Assembly (NCBI GenBank): GCA_035705295.1
Contig: DASSWG010000147.1
Span: forward strand, 1 to 10,049
DNA from: DASSWG01 sp035705295
GTDB lineage: Bacteria > Bacteroidota > Bacteroidia > Flavobacteriales > Flavobacteriaceae
DNA: 10,049 nucleotides
Direction: 5' to 3'
Under the pieces are notes generated by a model that worked only from the letters and a program-made list of their open reading frames with translations, did not search any database and had not been told where the DNA came from. A program made the position numbers and the translations under genes. Each line of letters begins with the position of its first letter. Positions within the stretch are counted from its first letter, which is position 1. Shown piece by piece: positions 5,688 through 10,049 of this stretch.

Positions 5688-6287
5688 ATGAGTAGAAATA
5701 TCCTTTATTTGATTGTAATCATTTTTTTTGGGTGTAGTTCAAGTAAAACAATTTCCAATGAAGAGAAAGGATACATTGTAGGTACGTTTACAATAATTGA
5801 TGAAAAACCCCGCTTTGATGCATATAGCCTACATTATAAACCTAAAGGAAAAAAAATTGGTTGGTTTAGCAGTTATCACAAAATTATAGTTCAAGCTAGG
5901 TTGGGTTTTTTCAAGTCGAAATTGGTGTCAGACTTCAGCATTGGAAACAAAAAGGTTTTTATCTTTTTGAAAGAACATTCGGCGAGGGAATATGAATTTT
6001 TTAATTATGACTTGTTCACCAACCTTGGCTTAATTCAAAGTCATTTACAATCAAAAAAAGAGTTTTCAATTCCATTTAAGGTAACAAAAGATTCAATAAA
6101 TTATATTGGTAATATCACATTCTATCCTAATGGAAACGAAAACGGAAATTTATTTGTTTTAAAAGATGACTTTAGCCAAGATATTCTTAAAATAAAAGAG
6201 AAATATCCAGATATGAATTGGGAGACTCTACAAAACAAAACTATTAAAGAAGGGGATTTAGAAAATGCTTTTTTTGAATTAAAATGA
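5688..6287 (+). CDS. Orphan lipoprotein of unknown function
   Basis: I do not recognise the family. From the ATG at 5688 the product has 199 residues and begins MSRNILYLIVIIFFGCSSSK, a lipoprotein signal peptide with the lipid-bearing cysteine at residue 16. An upstream ATG (5658) would put the hydrophobic core 10 residues further in, so 5688 is preferred. The mature part starts with KGYIVGTFTIIDEKPRFDAY and alternates hydrophobic and polar residues, which suggests a beta-rich fold. A helical, charged tail contains KEKYPDMNWETLQ and ends FFELK. No acidic run follows the cysteine, so surface export is not indicated and a periplasm-facing anchor is as likely. It follows the four helix bundle gene by 43 bp, with very AT-rich codon use. 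It could share that gene's transcript. Homology searching would be needed to place it. Confidence 0.75.
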   Translation: MSRNILYLIVIIFFGCSSSKTISNEEKGYIVGTFTIIDEKPRFDAYSLHYKPKGKKIGWFSSYHKIIVQARLGFFKSKLVSDFSIGNKKVFIFLKEHSAREYEFFNYDLFTNLGLIQSHLQSKKEFSIPFKVTKDSINYIGNITFYPNGNENGNLFVLKDDFSQDILKIKEKYPDMNWETLQNKTIKEGDLENAFFELK

Positions 6288-6319
6288 AAAAGCTAAATAT
6301 AATTAGATTTTAATTTATA

Positions 6320-6361
6320 CAGTGATTACAGCTGATCACTGAACACTGAACACTGATGACT
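6320..6361 (-). repeat. Heptamer array in reverse orientation, containing the folD start codon
   Basis: On the plus strand the units read GATCACT (6334), GAACACT (6341), GAACACT (6348) and GATGACT (6355). On the minus strand these are AGTGATC, AGTGTTC, AGTGTTC and AGTCATC, the same AGTnnTC heptamer as at 5204-5238. The last unit contains the folD ATG (6356-6358). A 7-bp hairpin, CAGTGAT (6320-6326) with ATCACTG (6335-6341), can form just upstream of the start. The CAGCTG core seen in the left array recurs at 6329-6334. Confidence 0.8.
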
Positions 6362-7231
6362 ATTTTAGACGGAAAAAAAATAAGCAACGACATCAAAGAT
6401 GAAATTGCTGCGGAGGTTTCAAAAATAAAAAAGCGTGGTGAAAAAGTGCCGCACTTGGCCGCTTTGATCGTTGGCAACGACGGTGCCAGTATGACCTACG
6501 TTTCCAGTAAGGTGAAAGCTTGCGAACGCGTCGGTTTCGAATCCACTTTGGTGCGTATGCCCAACACGGCCAGCGAACTGGAATTGCTGGACAAAATCGA
6601 AGAACTGAACCAAAACGACGAAATCGACGGCTTTATCGTGCAGTTGCCGCTACCACCCCAAATCGATACTCAAAAAGTGCTTACCGCAGTGAACCCGGAC
6701 AAAGACGTGGATGGTTTTCACCCCACGAATTTTGGAAAAATGGCCTTGGATATGACCACCTTTATTCCGGCAACACCGTTTGGAATTTTGGAATTGTTGG
6801 ACCGTTATGAAATTCCGACCAAGGGAAAACACACCGTCGTGATAGGACGGAGCAACATCGTCGGGCGGCCGATGAGCATTTTGATGGGAAGAAGCGGTTT
6901 CCCCGGAAATTCAACCGTCACGCTCACCCACGAATTTACCAAAAATATTGGACAAATCACCACACAAGCGGATATTATCATCATCGCCGTGGGCATTCCC
7001 AACTTTTTAAAAGCCGAAATGATCCGCGACGACGCTGTGGTGATCGATGTGGGTATCACCCGGGTCCCGGACGACTCCACAGAAAAAGGCTATCGTTTGG
7101 TCGGCGATGCGGATTTTGAAAATATATGCAAAAAAGCTTCGTTCGTCACGCCGGTTCCGGGCGGGGTTGGACCGATGACCATTGCTATGCTGCTCAAAAA
7201 CACCTTGTTGGCCAGGGAACGGAAGAAATAA
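6356..7231 (+). CDS. folD: Bifunctional methylenetetrahydrofolate dehydrogenase / cyclohydrolase FolD
   Basis: FolD interconverts 5,10-methylene-THF, 5,10-methenyl-THF and 10-formyl-THF in the cytosol using NADP, feeding purine and formyl-methionine synthesis. The 291-residue length is typical. The catalytic YxxxK motif is Y48-K52 (TYVSSK). Other family signatures are DGFIVQLPLP (91-100), PDKDVDGFHPTNFG (114-127), the nucleotide-binding VVIGRSNIVGRPMS (161-174) and VTPVPGGVGPMTIAML (264-279). All key residues are present. The start ATG is inside the last unit of a heptamer repeat, and the usual upstream sequence has been replaced by repeats; no SD-like sequence is seen. Starting MTILDGKKIS it matches the usual FolD N-terminus, so the start is right. 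It probably once followed ffh directly. The stop codon is followed at once by another repeat cluster. Confidence 0.98.
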   Translation: MTILDGKKISNDIKDEIAAEVSKIKKRGEKVPHLAALIVGNDGASMTYVSSKVKACERVGFESTLVRMPNTASELELLDKIEELNQNDEIDGFIVQLPLPPQIDTQKVLTAVNPDKDVDGFHPTNFGKMALDMTTFIPATPFGILELLDRYEIPTKGKHTVVIGRSNIVGRPMSILMGRSGFPGNSTVTLTHEFTKNIGQITTQADIIIIAVGIPNFLKAEMIRDDAVVIDVGITRVPDDSTEKGYRLVGDADFENICKKASFVTPVPGGVGPMTIAMLLKNTLLARERKK

Positions 7232-7303
7232 GTTGGCAGTGGCAGTGGCAGTATGTAGTTTGAAGATAGTGATCAGTCCCGATAGTTATCGGGAGTTGGC
7301 AGT
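7231..7303. repeat. Repeat cluster filling the folD / DUF1232 convergent gap
   Basis: AGTTGGCAGT occurs at 7231-7240, overlapping the folD stop codon, and again at 7294-7303. After the first copy, GGCAGT is tandemly repeated (7235, 7241, 7247). One AGTGATC heptamer like those flanking the cassette is at 7268-7274. The palindrome TCCCGATA / TATCGGGA (7277-7294) has a 2-base centre and no T-run on either side, so it is a poor terminator. From memory both the GGCAGT series and this palindrome recur in Flavobacteriia. Confidence 0.7.
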
Positions 7304-7340
7304 AATCCGCGTAATCTGTCTTAATCTATGTCAATCCGTG
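7304..7340. repeat. About 10-bp tandem repeat overlapping the DUF1232 stop codon
   Basis: Four units starting AATCC or AATCT are spaced 9-10 bp apart (7304, 7313, 7323, 7333): AATCCGCGT, AATCTGTCTT, AATCTATGTC and AATCCGTGTT. The last unit encodes, on the minus strand, the C-terminal residues NTD and the stop codon of the DUF1232 gene. Confidence 0.65.
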
Positions 7341-7729
7341 TTTTCCAACTTCCAGTCCAAATAATTGTGCAGGTCGGTTTCCACAAAGCGCAAGGCAATG
7401 GTGAAGACACTGAGGTCGTCAATGTAGCCCAGTCCGGGAATGAAATCGGGAATGATATCGAACGGGTTCAACACGTACAGCAGCGCAAAAACAATAGACC
7501 CGATGGTGAACCACGGCACTTTTCGGTAATGCCCGTTTTTGTAATCTTTCAGCATATCGAGCATTAACTTTCCCAGTTCCGAATATTTTTCGAGCAAACC
7601 GGAATGGGCAATTTTGTTGTCGATCGCGGCTTCATTTTCCACTACTTCCGACAGATCTTCACGCGTGGTTTCTGCCGCGTGTTTTTCAACATATCCTTCA
7701 TCTATTTTTTTTGCTTTTTTTTGAAACAT
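7331..7729 (-). CDS. DUF1232 / YkvA-family membrane protein
   Basis: The 132-residue protein has a charged, probably cytoplasmic N-terminal region (1-70), then the DUF1232 core. The core includes VPWFTIGSIVFALLYVLNPF (71-90) and DIIPDFIPGLGYIDD (91-105). The DxIPDxIPxxGxxDD pattern is the family hallmark. One clear hydrophobic segment (about 72-88) and a weaker one after the motif suggest membrane association. The family has no settled biochemical function. The ATG overlaps the stop codon of the transporter gene upstream by one base (TAATG), so translation is probably coupled. Its last three codons and stop lie in a tandem repeat, so the natural C-terminus may have been altered by repeat insertion. 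Family call is firm; role unknown. Confidence 0.88.
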   Translation of the reverse strand: MFQKKAKKIDEGYVEKHAAETTREDLSEVVENEAAIDNKIAHSGLLEKYSELGKLMLDMLKDYKNGHYRKVPWFTIGSIVFALLYVLNPFDIIPDFIPGLGYIDDLSVFTIALRFVETDLHNYLDWKLENTD

Positions 7730-8763
7730 TATAATTTATGTTTTGAGGTTTCAAGTTCGGTTTTTCCGTATTCTTTTTTATAAATTTTCACGATCAGCAT
7801 AAAAAGCGAGATCAACAAAGGACCAAAAATCAAGCCAATGAACCCGAACAAGGGCACGCCCACCACAACCCCCAAAAGGGTGATCAACGGGTGCACATTG
7901 TCCAGCTTTTTCAGCACATATATCCGCAACAAATTGTCAATTCCGCCCACAATTATAAAACCATACACAAAAATTGAAATTGCTTGGGCATTGTGGCCTT
8001 GCGCAAACAACAAAATGGTGACCGGAACAATCCCCAACAAAGTTCCCACAAAAGGAACCATCGCGCCAATGGTGGTGATCGCAAACCAAAAAAACGGGTT
8101 TGGAACGTCGAAAATCAAAAACCCGATCAATGCGGCGACGCCTTGGCATATCGCCACCAACGGAATTCCGATGGCATTGGCTTTTACCATGCTGGTGCTT
8201 TCACGACCGATCAGTTCTAAGTTTTCGTGATCGATGGGGATGTAATCGTCCATGGCGGTTCGGAGTTGTTTTCGGTTGATCAACATATAGTACAACATAA
8301 AATACATTATACCAATCGCAATAAAAGCTTCAAAAGTTCCGCCGGCCAAATTTTGCAAATTGGTGGAAATCCACGAGGTGATTTCAGAAGTGTTGATTTT
8401 TGTGCTGATATCGTACCCGTAGGAATTTTCGATAGTTTGCACTTGGTTTTTTACAATTTGAATTATTTTTTCTGAATTATTGACTGCTTTTCCGATTTTG
8501 GAGCCCAGCAACAGTACAATCCCTGCGATGGGCAATAAAATTCCAATAAAAGAAACCAACATCAACAATCCTGCGGCCAAATTTCTGTTCCATCCTTTTT
8601 GCAACAGCCGCCCCATCCAATTTTTAAACAGCACATATAAAGTAATGGCGCCCAAAACCCCGCCCAAATAAGGCGTCATTTCTTTGAAAATCAATATCCC
8701 GATCAATAAAATCAGCAGCAGGATAAAAATTTGTCGTACCAAAACGGGTTGTAATTTTCCCAT
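7729..8763 (-). CDS. AI-2E family transporter (PF01594-type multi-pass membrane protein)
   Basis: This 344-residue inner-membrane protein has the family layout. Paired N-terminal hydrophobic segments lie at about 10-26 and 31-47, and a third at 62-87. A soluble amphipathic stretch follows at 88-140. The C-terminal half has several membrane segments, about 141-161, 197-217, 222-255, 258-278 and 293-328. The closing motif HPLITLLGVVVGVPLFGFIG (291-310) is highly characteristic. The family was named for proposed autoinducer-2 export; other members move Na+ or H+, so the substrate here cannot be stated. The ATG at 8763 lies 9 nt after the VOC stop, and its stop overlaps the DUF1232 start by one base, giving a compact operon. 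Confidence 0.93.
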   Translation of the reverse strand: MGKLQPVLVRQIFILLLILLIGILIFKEMTPYLGGVLGAITLYVLFKNWMGRLLQKGWNRNLAAGLLMLVSFIGILLPIAGIVLLLGSKIGKAVNNSEKIIQIVKNQVQTIENSYGYDISTKINTSEITSWISTNLQNLAGGTFEAFIAIGIMYFMLYYMLINRKQLRTAMDDYIPIDHENLELIGRESTSMVKANAIGIPLVAICQGVAALIGFLIFDVPNPFFWFAITTIGAMVPFVGTLLGIVPVTILLFAQGHNAQAISIFVYGFIIVGGIDNLLRIYVLKKLDNVHPLITLLGVVVGVPLFGFIGLIFGPLLISLFMLIVKIYKKEYGKTELETSKHKL

Positions 8764-8772
8764 GGGGTTGGT

Positions 8773-9198
8773 TTATTTTTCAAATAATTGGTCGTTGTTT
8801 TTAAAAGCTTTGAACTCCAGCGCATTTCCCGAAGGGTCGTAAAAGAACATGGTCATTTGTTCGCCGGTTTTTCCTTTGAAACGAACACTGGGTTCAATAA
8901 TGAACGGTATTTTTTGTTTTTTCAAACGTTCGGCAAATTCACCAAAAGAATCCCAGGGCAAAACAACGCCAAAATGCGGGATGGGCACTTCTTTTCCGTC
9001 AACGGAATTGGAATTATTGGACGGATTTTTCGCTTTCTCCTGTAAATGGATCACCAATTGATGCCCGAAAAAATTGAAATCCACCCAATGTCCGCTGCTC
9101 CTTCCTTCTTCAAACCCCAAGGTTTTTCTGTAAAATTCCCGGGACTTTTTCAAATCGCTTACCGGAACGGCCAAATGAAAAGGGGATAATTTGTTCAT
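8773..9198 (-). CDS. VOC-superfamily (glyoxalase / dioxygenase fold) protein
   Basis: A 141-residue single-domain protein with two beta-alpha-beta-beta-beta units. The N-terminal unit starts SPFHLAVPVSDLKKSREFYR and has H8 in the usual metal-ligand position, with HQLVIHL at 46-52. The second starts IPHFGVVLPWDSFGEF (H75) and ends FYDPSGNALEFKAF, with E128 as the last likely ligand. The H/H/E pattern suggests a divalent metal site. Such proteins include lactoylglutathione lyase, dioxygenases and antibiotic-binding proteins, and the substrate cannot be told here; the motif FYDPSGNALEFK is shared by many uncharacterised members. It is the first gene of the VOC, AI-2E, DUF1232 run. A possible promoter is upstream at 9224-9251. 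Confidence 0.9.
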   Translation of the reverse strand: MNKLSPFHLAVPVSDLKKSREFYRKTLGFEEGRSSGHWVDFNFFGHQLVIHLQEKAKNPSNNSNSVDGKEVPIPHFGVVLPWDSFGEFAERLKKQKIPFIIEPSVRFKGKTGEQMTMFFYDPSGNALEFKAFKNNDQLFEK

Positions 9199-9223
9199 TG
9201 TTGCTTGCTTTTTTTTTCGATTT

Positions 9224-9251
9224 GAAAGTTAGCAAGAAATTTCAAAAACAA
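9224..9251 (-). promoter_or_regulatory. Candidate promoter for the VOC operon
   Basis: On the minus strand, TTG (9251-9249) is followed after 17 bases by TAACTTTC (9231-9224), one base off the Bacteroidetes -7 consensus TAnnTTTG. A start site near 9217 would leave a leader of about 20 bases before the ATG at 9198. Spacing fits the known range, but one mismatch in an AT-rich region can occur by chance. Confidence 0.35.
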
Positions 9252-9273
9252 TCCTTAAATATTTGTTAGGATT
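9245..9273 (-). terminator. Weak terminator-like hairpin after rluF
   Basis: On the minus strand AATCCT (9273-9268) pairs with AGGATT (9255-9250) around 12 bases and is followed by GTTTTT. It lies about 30 bases past the rluF stop. The stem has only two G/C pairs, so it may be a weak terminator or a binding palindrome beside the VOC promoter. Confidence 0.3.
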
Positions 9274-9304
9274 TCAAAGCGGGTTTGCATATTGAACATT
9301 TTTC

Positions 9305-10036
9305 TTATTTGGGGGTTTTCACCGAACCTTCCAATAACGCGTTCAGTTCCTTCAATTCGTTTGCGGTGAGTTCGCGATGTTCGCCCACGGGAACGTCCAA
9401 TAAAATGTTCATGATTCGAACGCGTTTCAATGCGGTGACTTCATAGCCGAGGTATTCGCACATTCGACGGATTTGTCGGTTCAAACCTTGGGTGAGGACA
9501 ATGCGAAACGTGTGGTTGCTCAATTTTTCGACCTCGCATTTTTTGGTGATGCTATCCAAAATTGGTACTCCGTTGCGCATGCGTTCCACAAAATCGGGGT
9601 TCACCAACCGATCGACCGTGACGATGTATTCCTTTTCGTTGTTGTTTTTGGAACGCAAAATTTTGTTGACGATATCACCGTCGTTGGTCAGTAAAATAAG
9701 TCCTTCGCTGGGTTTGTCCAACCGCCCGATGGGGAAAATCCGCGTGGGGTAGTTGATATAGTCGATGATGTTGTCTTTTTCCACCCGCGTGTCGGTGGTG
9801 CAAACGATACCGACGGGTTTGTTGAAGGCCAAATAAACCGGTTTTTCCTTTTTTTCGCCCACTAATTCGCCATTCACGCGCACTTCGTCGGCCGGGGAAA
9901 TTTTGGTGCCCATTTCGGGTATTTTTCCATTGATGGTCACCCGTCCTTGCTCGATCAATTTATCGGCGGCGCGGCGCGAACAATAACCGATTTCGCTGAG
10001 GTATTTGTTGATACGGGTTTGTTGGGTTTCCGACAT
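9305..10036 (-). CDS. rluF: 23S rRNA pseudouridine synthase RluF-like (RsuA family)
   Basis: This 243-residue enzyme converts a uridine to pseudouridine in 23S rRNA; RluF acts at position 2604 in E. coli. From the chosen ATG, residues 7 to about 55 form an S4 RNA-binding domain (RINKYLSEIGYCSRRAADKL and GRVTINGK). The catalytic domain follows with KPVGIV (73-78), the active-site motif GRLDK with D107, EGLILLTNDGD (111-121), KEYIVTVD (135-142) and QGLNRQIRRMCE (183-194). The pattern LTQGLNRQIRRMCEYLGYEV is more like RluF than RluB, RluE or RsuA. Length agrees with a compact RluF without the long E. coli C-terminal tail. The ATG at 10036 is chosen; an in-frame TTG two codons upstream (10042) is less likely. 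Only 13 bases upstream are visible, so its promoter is not seen. Confidence 0.93.
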   Translation of the reverse strand: MSETQQTRINKYLSEIGYCSRRAADKLIEQGRVTINGKIPEMGTKISPADEVRVNGELVGEKKEKPVYLAFNKPVGIVCTTDTRVEKDNIIDYINYPTRIFPIGRLDKPSEGLILLTNDGDIVNKILRSKNNNEKEYIVTVDRLVNPDFVERMRNGVPILDSITKKCEVEKLSNHTFRIVLTQGLNRQIRRMCEYLGYEVTALKRVRIMNILLDVPVGEHRELTANELKELNALLEGSVKTPK

Positions 10037-10049
10037 TGACAATGGATTG

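Larger units (their letters stand above)
5204..6361. mobile_element. Putative inserted cassette between ffh and folD bounded by inverted heptamer arrays
   Basis: The block holds a four helix bundle protein and a lipoprotein gene. Its left end is a plus-strand heptamer array and its right end is a minus-strand array of the same heptamer, so the ends resemble terminal inverted repeats made of tandem units. Both coding regions are visibly richer in A and T than ffh and folD, especially at third codon positions. There is no transposase and no clear target-site duplication, so if mobile it is non-autonomous. It is also possible that heptamer repeats simply accumulated at gene borders. Confidence 0.45.

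Noticed and set aside
7277..7294. TCCCGATA / TATCGGGA palindrome as a terminator for folD and DUF1232
   Set aside because: No T-run follows on either strand and the loop is only two bases; it fits a dispersed palindrome better.

Overview
The window looks like a chromosomal segment of a member of the Flavobacteriia (Bacteroidetes). The evidence is a secreted protein with a type IX secretion (T9SS) C-terminal sorting domain, an ECF sigma factor paired with a FecR-type anti-sigma factor, a four helix bundle (S23-like) protein, weak or absent Shine-Dalgarno sequences, and one TAnnTTTG-like -7 promoter element. Genus cannot be fixed from the sequence alone.

Layout. Bases 1-993 (minus strand) hold an ECF sigma factor followed by a FecR anti-sigma factor that runs off the left edge. 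A 300-bp AT-rich control region with two hairpins separates this pair from a divergent gene (1296-3569, plus) for a 757-residue secreted leucine-rich-repeat protein. A bidirectional-looking terminator follows, then a 35-codon relic of the 3' end of an outer-membrane TonB-receptor-like gene on the minus strand (3638-3745). Next come two housekeeping genes on the plus strand, ffh (3877-5205) and folD (6356-7231). They are separated by an AT-rich block that carries a four helix bundle protein and an orphan lipoprotein. On the minus strand, reading from the right edge, lie rluF (10036-9305) and a tight three-gene run of VOC protein, AI-2E-family transporter and DUF1232/YkvA-like protein (9198-7331).

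The most interesting structure is the ffh-folD block. It is bounded on the left by five tandem copies of a degenerate heptamer (AGTnnTC) that begin inside the ffh stop codon. On the right are four copies of the same heptamer in the opposite orientation, the last of which contains the folD start codon. The block therefore looks like a cassette with terminal inverted, internally tandem repeats, fitted exactly between two core genes. Further repeats of related and unrelated types (GGCAGT triplet, AGTGATC, an 18-bp palindrome, a ~10-bp AATCyg tandem) fill the whole folD/DUF1232 convergent gap and supply the last codons of the DUF1232 gene. A separate 20-bp palindrome lies 4 nt before the fecR start codon.

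The core genes serve protein targeting (Ffh), one-carbon metabolism (FolD) and rRNA modification (RluF). The sigma/FecR pair is probably a cell-surface signalling switch whose target gene may lie outside the window or may be the divergent secreted LRR gene. No tRNA, rRNA, CRISPR array or complete insertion sequence was seen.
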